IMG/VR virus record: IMGVR_UViG_3300037993_000246
Location: 1 to 24,388 of that record
Direction: 5' to 3' (one strand)
DNA: 24,388 nucleotides
Origin: a virus
Shown here: one piece after another, positions 1 through 7,209 of the stretch
Layout of the letters: every line of letters starts with the position of its first letter
Position numbering within the stretch: position 1 is the stretch's first letter
The notes under the pieces: model-generated
What the model was told of the DNA's origin: nothing
Databases searched by the model: none
What the model saw: the letters and a program-made list of their open reading frames with translations, nothing else
Position numbers and translations under genes: made by a program

Positions 1-850
1 AGTTATAGCAGTAAAGGGTTTGGAGAGCCGTCAGCCCGGAGAAGTTCAAAGAAGTAGCGGAGGTACAGCTATTGCAGTCAAGGTAGGTAAGCGCCGTCAG
101 CCCGGTGAAATCCAAGGAGGGGACGGGATTGTTGTAAAAGACTAACCCTGTAAGGCTGGAAAGTCCAGTCACGTTGAGAAACGTCAGGTTCGCTTCCGAT
201 ACGTCAAGAAACCCTGTTCCGTTCCCTGCGAATGACACGGTATATAGCCCAAGACTTCCATAAGTATAGGCATAGGTCGGACCGTCGTCGGTAGGTCCGC
301 CTGTGGCGAGGGGTTCCAGCATCGGTATGCTTCCGTCTCCGGGGTCAAAAACAATGACGGGAAGGTTGTTCTGGGTAAATCCAAAATCACCAGTAAAATA
401 GACAGGAATCCTGTAGCCGAACCCGAAGCTTGTGGAGCCCAACCCTATGATAAAACTGAACTGCTGGGCATTAGGCCATGTTGAATTCTGCCATTGCCCC
501 AAGGTCGGGTTCCAGATGTAAAGCCCCGGCAGAACTCCTGTAGTAAGCAGCGCTTGTTGACCTTCCACGCCGAGGTCGGGCAGGGAGGTGACGATGGACA
601 ACGGTCCCACAGTCTCGTTCGTCGGTGCAGCCGCCACGATACCGTTGTCCAGCCAGTATTGCACGGTCAAAGGGGGGACTTGTATGTCCCCGAGATAATC
701 TTGGCTACGGTAGAGGTGGGCTATTCCCCCGTCTTCATTGGGGTCGAAAGACAGGATGTCGTTAACCAAGACATACTGCTGCACAGGCGTCTGGTACACG
801 GTGTCGAACCGTATAGCATTAAACGGTTTGAGAACTTGATAATTGGGCAA
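1..850 (-). CDS. Leucine-rich-repeat virion/tail protein, C-terminally cut by window edge
   Basis: The frame is open from a TTG start at 850 to the left edge (283 residues visible), so the C-terminus is missing. The TTG lies one base after the TAA of the upstream membrane-protein gene; the only Shine-Dalgarno-like sequence is a weak GAAAGAG. The first ~200 residues are not recognised (start MPNYQVLKPFNAIRFD). From about residue 215 there are at least three leucine-rich repeats of ~22 residues with the pattern L(D/N)F(T/S)GLTALxxLxC, including GLTALTYLDCNSC and GLTALQTLYC. This is the BspA/internalin-like type that usually forms a ligand-binding solenoid. Position downstream of Ig-like virion proteins suggests an exposed tail-fibre or adsorption protein. 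The repeats are visible; the role is inferred. Confidence 0.62.
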   Translation of the reverse strand, partial: MPNYQVLKPFNAIRFDTVYQTPVQQYVLVNDILSFDPNEDGGIAHLYRSQDYLGDIQVPPLTVQYWLDNGIVAAAPTNETVGPLSIVTSLPDLGVEGQQALLTTGVLPGLYIWNPTLGQWQNSTWPNAQQFSFIIGLGSTSFGFGYRIPVYFTGDFGFTQNNLPVIVFDPGDGSIPMLEPLATGGPTDDGPTYAYTYGSLGLYTVSFAGNGTGFLDVSEANLTFLNVTGLSSLTGLVFYNNPVPSLDFTGLTALTYLDCNSCTSATSLNFSGLTALQTLYCYN

Positions 851-851
851 G

Positions 852-1163
852 TTAGTGCTCTTTCAATTCCAAAATGTTGTGGACGACTACCCCGGCATAC
901 AGAGCGTCAAGGACCCCCAGCGCCCATGCCGCTGCCATCGGATACCCGCAAAGGAGAATCCCGGCTCCCAAGGCGGCACACAGTCCCTTGGCGGCAACAA
1001 TCCCCCCGTTGGTCCCGAGCCGCTTGATAATCAAACCCGTGACAGGGTCCCCCTCTTTTAATCCCGGAGTGGACAGGGCAAGCTTGGTAGTGATGCCATC
1101 CCCCGCCTGCAAGGCAAAGTAAGTTATGAATAACAAATAAGAAAGGCCCACAATATCCTCCAT
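852..1163 (-). CDS. Small membrane protein (DUF5658-like)
   Basis: A 103-residue protein with an N-terminal hydrophobic stretch (about residues 5-20) containing a DGITTK motif, a charged middle segment, and a long hydrophobic region from about 53 to 97 that could make two further membrane helices, ending in a charged tail LELKEH. The Asp in the first helix and a second LDALYAG segment resemble the DUF5658 family of small membrane proteins of unknown function. It sits between two virion-surface genes, and its TAA is one base from the TTG of the LRR gene, suggesting translational coupling. A holin-like role is possible from size and topology, but nothing in the sequence shows it. No strong Shine-Dalgarno precedes the ATG. 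Confidence 0.6.
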   Translation of the reverse strand: MEDIVGLSYLLFITYFALQAGDGITTKLALSTPGLKEGDPVTGLIIKRLGTNGGIVAAKGLCAALGAGILLCGYPMAAAWALGVLDALYAGVVVHNILELKEH

Positions 1164-1194
1164 TTATAGAATCAGAAAGTTAGTTGTTTTGCCA

Positions 1195-1791
1195 TCAAGT
1201 TCCCACCGGAATCACCACAATAAGATACGGTCCGTTTATGGGAGGGGTGTCATTTCCAATAGCGGCATCCTGAAAAGGAAAGGACGGAACATTGCCCTGC
1301 CCGGCAGAGAAGCATCGGGAGTTGGTGGTAAAAGTGGCAGAGTATAACTGGGTATAAAAGGATGGGGAGATGTTATGGGTGGTGCTCGAATCCAAGATGT
1401 CGTCCATGACCAGCACCACGGAGCTACTGCTGACGTTTATGACCGGGGTGTTACCATTCGTGTCTAAGTTTCCATAAGATACGGCTGGCGTGCCAGCGCC
1501 AGCTATCTCGCTAAGAACGAACCACCCCTTGTAGTAGGGGCCAGTGGGGATGCTCACGGTAAGGCTGGCGCTGTCCCCCGCCTGTGCCGTTCTCGTCCAC
1601 ACTAGCGCCCGATTGTTGTTGTATCCAACTGTCGGAAAAGTCTCATCTAGTATACTGGTGTATCCCGGCATGTCATAGACGGGATGCCCACTACTTATAT
1701 CCGTCCCAAGGCTTTCAAGGACCATAAGGCTTCCGGGGGCGGGGGCGGAAGGGAGGGTAATGGTGAAGGAGTTGTGGCCCATCGCCGTCAC
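1195..1791 (-). CDS. C-terminal copy of a repeated virion module, separated from upstream gene by an in-frame amber codon
   Basis: A 198-residue frame from a GTG at 1791 to TGA at 1195. It is homologous by eye to residues ~1-220 of the 598-residue Ig protein: both have a (F/L)Pxx(P/A)xPG(N/S)xM segment, then RxAQAGD, then an EI(T/A)G segment. The match runs upstream of the GTG, through SIDVV, to a TAG at 1804-1806 that is in the same frame and ends the 325-residue Ig protein. No Shine-Dalgarno sequence precedes the GTG or the ATG at 1782, unlike nearly every other gene here. It is therefore either the C-terminal module of a 1804-2781 protein made by amber readthrough, a remnant of a broken gene, or a poorly initiated separate gene. 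Probably an all-beta virion-surface module. Confidence 0.55.
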   Translation of the reverse strand: MTAMGHNSFTITLPSAPAPGSLMVLESLGTDISSGHPVYDMPGYTSILDETFPTVGYNNNRALVWTRTAQAGDSASLTVSIPTGPYYKGWFVLSEIAGAGTPAVSYGNLDTNGNTPVINVSSSSVVLVMDDILDSSTTHNISPSFYTQLYSATFTTNSRCFSAGQGNVPSFPFQDAAIGNDTPPINGPYLIVVIPVGT

Positions 1792-1803
1792 TACATCAAT
1801 AGA

Positions 1804-1806
1804 CTA
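1804..1806 (-). other. In-frame amber codon between two halves of a probable virion protein
   Basis: The TAG ends the 325-residue Ig-like protein (...ITIVGLA). The same frame then stays open for 203 more codons (TCT ATT GAT GTA GTG ...) to a TGA at 1195. In a comparison with the start of the 598-residue protein (PQIVQVGYS), the TAG falls where that homologue has Gln. Confidence 0.7.
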
Positions 1807-2781
1807 TGCCAAACCTACGATGGTTATCAGCACATTCTCCGTGGTTACGATGTTCCCCGAGGAGTCGTATGCTATGCATGTTACTACCGTACTTACTGAA
1901 AAACCATCCACAAATTCGTAAATTCCTGAACCGTTAGTGTTTATCAGGGTGGGAGCGCCCTCGATACTCACCGCTGCCACATTGTTGCTACTCCACAGGA
2001 TATAGACCGGTGTACCCGCTGTGGTGGTGGAAGGCACCGCCGTAAAAGTAGCCCACGCCGGAAGAGAGGTATCTCCCTCAGTACTGTAAGAAGCAAAGAG
2101 AGCAAATCCCGGCAAATCAAACAGTTCCGTGCCCCTCTGGCTCAAAACAAGTTGGATGAGGTTGATGTTTGATGAGTTGTAGGTGGTATCCCCACTATAC
2201 GCTGCCGTGATGAGGTGAGTGCCCGTGGACAGGGTGGAGATGGGTCCGTAAGAGGTTGCCCCGGCAACCAAAGAGAGCGTCTGCGGGGGGAAGCCACTCA
2301 GGCTGTCGGTCAACGTAATCGTTCCCGTAGGTGTCCCGGATGACCCGGTCACTGTGATGTTAAAAGTGACCGCATCTCCGTACCGGGAAGGGTTTTCCGT
2401 GCTAAGAAGGGTGAGAGTGGGGACCGCCTTGGACTCCACGTTTTGGGTCAAAAAATTACTGCTACCAGCAAAGCTGTAGCTTCCAAAGGAGTACTGGTCC
2501 ACGGTCTGTCCGACCGTCTGCACCCCTGAATTGTAGTTTACATCCCCGCTGTAAGTGGCGGTGATGGTGTGGGAGTTGACGGTAAGAATGCTATCGGTAA
2601 ATAGGGCCGCTCCACTGGCGAGCGTCACCATCCCCATGGTCCCATCCAGATTGGATGAGAAGGTCACCGTGCCTGTGGGCGTTCCGGCACCGCCGCTTAT
2701 CGTGACGACAAACTGCACCGTCTCTCCCGAATAAGAAGTGGACGGGGTATTGACTAGCAGGATTGTGGGGGTAGAGGGCAT
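1804..2781 (-). CDS. Ig-like repeat virion protein (325 aa)
   Basis: ATG at 2781 lies in a TAATG overlap with the upstream gene and is preceded by a strong GGGGGAGGTG. It contains two bacterial Ig-like (Big_3_5 type) domains. The first is at about residues 1-90, with GTPTGTVTF and HTITATYSGDVNYNSG. The second is at about 118-207, with GTPTGTITLTDS and HLITAAYSGDTTYNSS. A third Ig/PKD-like beta domain runs from about 235 to 325. Such domains typically decorate phage capsids or tail fibres and bind carbohydrate surfaces weakly. The second domain shares the PQTLxLxxGATSY signature with the last Ig of the neighbouring 598-residue protein, so the two arose by duplication. It ends at a TAG followed by an open in-frame extension, so the mature protein may be longer. 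Confidence 0.75.
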   Translation of the reverse strand: MPSTPTILLVNTPSTSYSGETVQFVVTISGGAGTPTGTVTFSSNLDGTMGMVTLASGAALFTDSILTVNSHTITATYSGDVNYNSGVQTVGQTVDQYSFGSYSFAGSSNFLTQNVESKAVPTLTLLSTENPSRYGDAVTFNITVTGSSGTPTGTITLTDSLSGFPPQTLSLVAGATSYGPISTLSTGTHLITAAYSGDTTYNSSNINLIQLVLSQRGTELFDLPGFALFASYSTEGDTSLPAWATFTAVPSTTTAGTPVYILWSSNNVAAVSIEGAPTLINTNGSGIYEFVDGFSVSTVVTCIAYDSSGNIVTTENVLITIVGLA

Positions 2782-4577
2782 TAGGCACCTCCCCCGTATG
2801 TTGCTGTGATGGTGTGATAGTCAATGGCAAGAGCGGTAGTGCTATAGGATGTCGCTCCACTCGATAGGGGAAGAGTCTGAGGGGAGAAACTACCCACGTC
2901 GTCGGTCAATACCACATTGCCCAAGGGGTATCCGGCTCCCCCGAAAACTTGCACCACCACGTAAGGAACTTCCGTGCCTGAACCCACACTGATATTTGCC
3001 GTAACCGCAGAGTTGGGAACCATGCCAAGGTAAGCGGCGGAGTCGGCGTTCAACCATAGAGGTTTAGCATATCCACTGGGTAACCAATTGGTTAAATTAC
3101 CCCAGCCTGCGGTACGGAAGAAACAGACAATTGCCAGTCCCGGACCTCCGGGCAAAACCGGAGTGGTGAGCAGGCTGTTACCGGGGCTGACATAGGTGCT
3201 GACCACGGTGCCTGCCGCCGCCCATATGACGGGTGTTCCGGCAAGTTCAATCATGTAATAGTCGTTGGCTGCGCCGTTATCATTGCTATCCGGCTTCGTG
3301 AAAGTCCACACCTTACCGTCATCTGATTCTACGATGTGCGTCCCCACCGTGGCGTTGGCATTACCGTTCCAAAAACTGCCGAGACAATCAAACTCCACAG
3401 GTAAGACGGAGGGGGAGTTTCCGTGGTTCACTCCTCCGATAGCCAGCATGATGTTGCCTATCGTGGGGAAATTCGACAAGGTTACCGTGACGGTTGTATC
3501 CCCGCCGTTGCTACTGGAGGATTGCACGACTGCGGGGGCAACGGGAGCAACCGTTATGTCGAATTCAACGTTATCTCCGAAAAACGATGGGTTGAGGGTG
3601 CTGCTGACGGCGGTTGTAGAGTTGAAATCCAAGCTGCTTTCAACCTGTTGTTCAAGGGTCGAAGACATGGGAGCGTAGGTACCGTCTCCACTATAAGCCG
3701 CCGTTATGCTATGAGCGCCTGCGGTGAGTGAGCTTACTACACAAGAGGCTATACCATTCACCAGAGGAAGGCTGCTTCCAAGCACAGTGCTGGTAGTCGT
3801 ATCCGTTACCGTCACCGTCCCCGTGGGGATGGAAGTGGGGCTTCCTATGGCATTGATGGAGATAAGCAACGGGGTAGAAGCAACCGAAGGGTTGGGGTTG
3901 GAGGATATGATAACTGACGGCAAAGCGACGGGTCCTGCTACGATGGCATTCCACGCCGGGGTGGAAACCCATGTCGCTGTTCCAGTGACCGTGTTGGGTG
4001 GAGGACTGCCAGCGGCGGAGAGGAATGCGGCATAGGCGTAGTTAGCGGGACTGCCGGTGTGGGTGGAATCCCCAAATTGATGTTGCAGCGTGTAGCCAGC
4101 GGGGAGGAACCCGCTTCCCGTTACTTGCTGGTCCCACACGAATGCCACTAAAGCCAAACTGGGACTGAGGACGGGGAAACTCGCCGTCATCGTACCGGTG
4201 GTGCTGGGAGTGGGGTTGGCTTGTCCACTGTGATAAGTCAAAGTGGGCTGCCCGGTAATCTCTACCAGAATTCCATCTTGTACAGCGGTGTAAACTTCAC
4301 TGTCACCACCGATGTAAAAGTTATAAGTCTTGCCATCTCCAGCTTGAGCAACCCTTGTGAAAGCCGCCCCGCCATAGGTAGACTCATCGAATCCATTGAA
4401 ATAGTTCCAATTGCCGGGACCGAGGACGTTAAGAATACCATTGCCGCTGCCCACTGTGAAGAACAGCATGGTGTTACCGGGGGTAGGGGTATTGGGGAAA
4501 CTGGTATTCCAACTCGCTATGGGTCCATCATTGCGAGAGTAACCCACCTGCACGATTTGTGGCGCTTGTAAGGGCAT
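2781..4577 (-). CDS. Ig-like virion protein with a nested repeat module (598 aa)
   Basis: ATG at 4577 overlaps the previous stop (TAATG) and has GGGGAGG upstream. Residues ~1-220 form a beta-rich module (SFPNTPTPGNTMLFF, FTRVAQAGDGKTYNF, ILVEITG). Residues ~221-312 are an Ig-like domain (PTGTVTVTD ... HSITAAYSGDGTY). A second Ig starts at ~320 (SSTLNPSFFGDNVEFDITVA), but its usual PxGxVxLTD strand appears only at ~551 (PLGNVVLTDD ... YHTITATYGGGA). The ~200 residues between are a divergent second copy of the N-terminal module (LSNFPTIGNIMLAI, DDGKVWTF, YYMIELAG). It is probably a tail or capsid-surface protein; the fold assignment is by motif only. The last Ig ends early (YGGGA) right at the gene junction. 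Confidence 0.75.
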   Translation of the reverse strand: MPLQAPQIVQVGYSRNDGPIASWNTSFPNTPTPGNTMLFFTVGSGNGILNVLGPGNWNYFNGFDESTYGGAAFTRVAQAGDGKTYNFYIGGDSEVYTAVQDGILVEITGQPTLTYHSGQANPTPSTTGTMTASFPVLSPSLALVAFVWDQQVTGSGFLPAGYTLQHQFGDSTHTGSPANYAYAAFLSAAGSPPPNTVTGTATWVSTPAWNAIVAGPVALPSVIISSNPNPSVASTPLLISINAIGSPTSIPTGTVTVTDTTTSTVLGSSLPLVNGIASCVVSSLTAGAHSITAAYSGDGTYAPMSSTLEQQVESSLDFNSTTAVSSTLNPSFFGDNVEFDITVAPVAPAVVQSSSSNGGDTTVTVTLSNFPTIGNIMLAIGGVNHGNSPSVLPVEFDCLGSFWNGNANATVGTHIVESDDGKVWTFTKPDSNDNGAANDYYMIELAGTPVIWAAAGTVVSTYVSPGNSLLTTPVLPGGPGLAIVCFFRTAGWGNLTNWLPSGYAKPLWLNADSAAYLGMVPNSAVTANISVGSGTEVPYVVVQVFGGAGYPLGNVVLTDDVGSFSPQTLPLSSGATSYSTTALAIDYHTITATYGGGA

Positions 4578-4864
4578 TAGAGAGCCTCCCCATATTGGAA
4601 CGGTGGGCTAGGCATGTGGTGGATGACCTGTATCACCCCTTGCAGGTTGAATGGCCGGTTGGCGAACAGCAGGTACCGATTGTTTACGGCGTCGTAAGAG
4701 GCATTTTGAATCACCAGCGGTATGCCATCCACGTAAACCTCCACATCCACCGTGGGGTCAAACTCTACCGGTGGGCTGGTAGGCTTAATAAGCGGACCGA
4801 TGTAGTTGCCCAACAGGAGTTGGATGCGGTTCGGATAGGGCGCATTGGTAACGGCGGTCAGCAT
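4577..4864 (-). CDS. Small virion-region protein of unknown function (95 aa)
   Basis: A 95-residue protein joined by TAATG overlaps at both ends, so it is probably translated in step with its neighbours. It has no membrane segment or cysteine motif. The sequence alternates short hydrophobic strands (IQLLLGNYIGPL, VDVEVYVDGIPLVI, RYLLFA), consistent with a small beta fold. Its place between the SWIM protein and the Ig-like proteins suggests a small structural or assembly part of the same surface structure. I do not recognise the family. Confidence 0.65.
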   Translation of the reverse strand: MLTAVTNAPYPNRIQLLLGNYIGPLIKPTSPPVEFDPTVDVEVYVDGIPLVIQNASYDAVNNRYLLFANRPFNLQGVIQVIHHMPSPPFQYGEAL

Positions 4865-6063
4865 TATTCCCCACTCTTAAGGAACTTCAAAAACTCCTCG
4901 TATCCTTCTTCGGAAGCATACTTCTCAATCATGCTCATCTCCAAGCTTGTGCGCTTGCGGAGTAGTTTCTTCCACCACTCACCGGGTATCTTCTCCTGCA
5001 ATCGCTCTAACCACCGTCTCGGTAGGTTGGGCTTCTTCCTTTGCTGGAGCTTCTTCTCCTCTTGCTTGATAAGGTCGTTAAGGTCCGGCTGTTTCTTGGG
5101 AGCGGGGGCTGGCGGCGGTGTAACATTTGTGGCCTTTTCATCCCGTTTGACTACCTGCTGCTTGGGTGGTTGCGGAGGCTTGGGGGCCGGTCCCTTCGGC
5201 TTTGGCTCCATGGGCTTGGGAGCCGTGGGTTTGTTCAACGGCGGCAAGGCGGGCGGTTGCTCCCCCTTACCCCTCTCCAACTTCTCTGTCTCTTCCTCCA
5301 GAAGGTCGTCAATCATCTCCTTCTGCTTGTCGGGGTCTGTGGTCTTCACAATCTGGTCAATTTCTTTGCGCTTGCGCATCTCTTCCTGACGCTCTTCCAG
5401 CCGAATGCCCTTCTCAGTTGGGATTTCCTCCTCCAACCGCTTCTTGTTAAGCTCCACCTGCCGCTTGCGCACAATGTTCTGGATGTTGTGCTGAATAGCG
5501 GGCAGGATGCGCTCGAAGACCGTCTTGACATGCTTGCAGATAACGAAGTTGCCCCGGAGGTCTAACCGTTCTGTGGGGGCTTGTAGAAGAGGCCGGGGCT
5601 GCCCATGCAGACCGTCCCGCTGGTGGAGATTCCATTGTGCGCCCCAATACAGGAATGCCGGGCAGGAGCAGGAGACCCGGACATCAATCTGCCTTGCATC
5701 CTGTGTTTTTTCCACCTGACTTAAATCGAACTGGACTTGCACGTCGTGTCCCTTGGGGTCGGAATAATTCTCGTGGCAGGTGACCTTGTAGGCAAGGTAA
5801 AGCTCCTTGGGTTTGGAACTGATGGGCTTGACCTCGCACCCGGCCCGGCGCTTGACGGAAAAAGCATTGGTCTGCCGGATGAGTTCCGGGAGGGAGATAG
5901 CTACCTTGGTGAAAGGTGGAGAAGTGAGGGATATGGGGATGCTAATCCATGTGCCTTGTTTGACTTGCCATGGGTTATATCCTCCCAGAATCATCCTGCT
6001 GAGCATCTGCTGGAAGTCTGGGGTCCAGTCTGGTGCGAGATTTTGCACTTGCGCTAAAGCCAT
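4864..6063 (-). CDS. SWIM-type zinc-finger virion-region protein (399 aa)
   Basis: The start is placed at ATG 6063 rather than the in-frame ATG at 6075 because AGGGAG lies between the two, well spaced for the second. Residues 132-178 carry CSCPAFLYWG ... VICKHV, a CxC...CxH pattern like SWIM zinc fingers with a long insert. SWIM domains bind nucleic acid or protein. From about 195 to 350 the protein is a charged, proline/lysine/glutamate-rich probable coiled-coil and disordered region (PKPMEPKPKGPAPKPPQPPK), followed by a basic, helical C-terminus. Such CSCPAF...CKHV proteins occur in structural regions of large phages, to my recollection without a defined role. It lies downstream of a GIY-YIG gene and couples by TAATG to the 95-residue gene. 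Confidence 0.68.
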   Translation of the reverse strand: MALAQVQNLAPDWTPDFQQMLSRMILGGYNPWQVKQGTWISIPISLTSPPFTKVAISLPELIRQTNAFSVKRRAGCEVKPISSKPKELYLAYKVTCHENYSDPKGHDVQVQFDLSQVEKTQDARQIDVRVSCSCPAFLYWGAQWNLHQRDGLHGQPRPLLQAPTERLDLRGNFVICKHVKTVFERILPAIQHNIQNIVRKRQVELNKKRLEEEIPTEKGIRLEERQEEMRKRKEIDQIVKTTDPDKQKEMIDDLLEEETEKLERGKGEQPPALPPLNKPTAPKPMEPKPKGPAPKPPQPPKQQVVKRDEKATNVTPPPAPAPKKQPDLNDLIKQEEKKLQQRKKPNLPRRWLERLQEKIPGEWWKKLLRKRTSLEMSMIEKYASEEGYEEFLKFLKSGE

Positions 6064-6080
6064 AGACTCCCTCATCTATG
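6061..6080 (-). promoter_or_regulatory. Possible hairpin holding the SWIM-gene start codon
   Basis: Perfect 6-bp inverted repeat CATAGA (6061-6066) and TCTATG (6075-6080) with an 8-base loop. On the minus-strand RNA the loop contains the Shine-Dalgarno AGGGAG and one stem arm contains the start codon at 6063. It may be chance; no expression data. Confidence 0.35.
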
Positions 6081-6092
6081 AACTGAAAAGCC

Positions 6093-6722
6093 TTATGAAT
6101 TTCTCTTACGTTTTCCCCGCATTAAGGAACGAGAGATTTCGGTGTGTTTCTTACCAAAAAACGGGTTACTTTTACCGGACATTTTTTGACGAATTTTTTC
6201 CTTTGTTGTTTCACTACAGGGAATCCCCCTCCTCCCTTTACTAATTTTTCGGCATGTCTCTAAGGTTGGTTTTCTTCCAAGACTAGCTTGACGTAGCTTT
6301 TCTATGGTTTCCAGCGTAAATTTCCGACTACTATTCCACTCTCTCAATGCCTGTTTTCGTTCTTTGGTCCACGCTTTTGACATTTTTAATCTGGTCTCAA
6401 GGGTGTGACTGCCGGTGTGTCCCTCCCCTCCGCTACAAAGATTATATCCTATATCCGGGTAGTGAGACCCGAGAGCTTTTATAAGAAATCGTTCCCAATA
6501 ACAAAGTTCTTCATTGGTTTGTAAATCAGAAATTACGGGGTGAATGCTCCATACAGAAGAGGGACATTTCCACATAGCTGAAAAAAGGTGGGACCCTCCT
6601 CGATAATTTCCTTTGATAGCATCGCTAATTTTTCTTCTTAAATAAGAGTTTAAGTTAGAACCGATGGTTTTGCCAACGTAGATTTTAAGAGTTTCTTGAT
6701 TAACTATGATGTAAACAAACAT
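6093..6722 (-). CDS. GIY-YIG homing endonuclease with NUMOD3-type repeats (209 aa)
   Basis: The N-terminal GIY-YIG nuclease domain shows YIIVNQETLKIYVGKT (Tyr4 and the YVG at 15-17), arginines near 29-30, the catalytic Glu context CYWERFLI, and GYNLCSGGEGHTG closing the domain. Downstream are repeated short DNA-binding motifs of NUMOD3 type (SLGRKPTLETCRKISKGRRG, KSNPFFGKKHTE). These selfish nucleases cut DNA to spread into phages lacking them. The gene is more AT-rich than its neighbours and is wedged between the 138-residue gene and the SWIM-protein gene, so it is probably a recent free-standing insertion. Its Shine-Dalgarno GGGGA (6731-6735) lies in a predicted hairpin stem. Confidence 0.9.
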   Translation of the reverse strand: MFVYIIVNQETLKIYVGKTIGSNLNSYLRRKISDAIKGNYRGGSHLFSAMWKCPSSVWSIHPVISDLQTNEELCYWERFLIKALGSHYPDIGYNLCSGGEGHTGSHTLETRLKMSKAWTKERKQALREWNSSRKFTLETIEKLRQASLGRKPTLETCRKISKGRRGIPCSETTKEKIRQKMSGKSNPFFGKKHTEISRSLMRGKRKRNS

Positions 6723-6728
6723 TTGAAA

Positions 6729-6772
6729 AATCCCCTATAAAGCCTTTAGGTAGTTCAAAAGTTACGGGGATT
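6729..6772 (-). promoter_or_regulatory. Inverted repeat sequestering the GIY-YIG ribosome-binding site
   Basis: AATCCCC (6729-6735) and GGGGATT (6766-6772) are perfect 7-base complements. In the minus-strand RNA the downstream arm contains the GGGGA Shine-Dalgarno of the 6722 start. The upstream arm overlaps the TAA stop of the 138-residue gene, so ribosomes finishing that gene would open the stem. The 30-base loop is long, so the effect is inferred. Confidence 0.5.
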
Positions 6773-7187
6773 AAGAGGGGGAAAGCTGGCTTTCCGTAGC
6801 TTCCTGCGGAGGGGCTTCATCAACGGGTGTTGACTCCACTCGTTTACGGCGCTTGAACGCTTTCTCGGTGGGAGGTTCCTCTTGAGGCAACGGGAGATGA
6901 GGAAGATTCTCCATAACATCCTTAGCGACCTTCTCCGCTGCGGCGGAAGAGATAAGCGCCATGCCTTCCACTTTACCGGCAGGTATCTTGACTTCCAAGA
7001 GGAACTTGCTTTTCAGAAAAGCCTCAATGACCAACGGAGCGACCTTGATGACCTTCTCAAATTTGCCGTTCCGAAAAACCGTGAGAGAGTTTCCATGCTT
7101 GGGGTCATAGGATAGCTGGTCCCCCGGTCGCACATAGAACTTGTAACCCTCAAAGTTTATCGTACTATTTGCCACAAAACTCTTCAT
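6771..7187 (-). CDS. Unknown 138-aa protein downstream of capsid genes
   Basis: A 138-residue protein with an ordered-looking N-terminal ~95 residues, beginning MKSFVANSTINFEGYKFYV with a short basic helix-strand mix, and an acidic/proline-rich, probably disordered C-terminus (PQEEPPTEKAF, VDEAPPQEATESQLSPS). GGGGGTG lies ahead of the ATG. There are no cysteine motifs or membrane segments. It follows the 144-residue gene by 22 bases in the same transcription direction, so it is likely co-transcribed late in infection. Family not recognised; a small head or head-completion protein is a guess from position only. Confidence 0.6.
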   Translation of the reverse strand: MKSFVANSTINFEGYKFYVRPGDQLSYDPKHGNSLTVFRNGKFEKVIKVAPLVIEAFLKSKFLLEVKIPAGKVEGMALISSAAAEKVAKDVMENLPHLPLPQEEPPTEKAFKRRKRVESTPVDEAPPQEATESQLSPS

Positions 7188-7209
7188 TTTTCACACCCCC
7201 GTTAATGGG

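Noticed and set aside
3265-3678. Plus-strand open frame antisense to the Ig-like gene
   Set aside because: The sense strand has clear Ig-like and module homology throughout; the antisense product has no recognisable feature.
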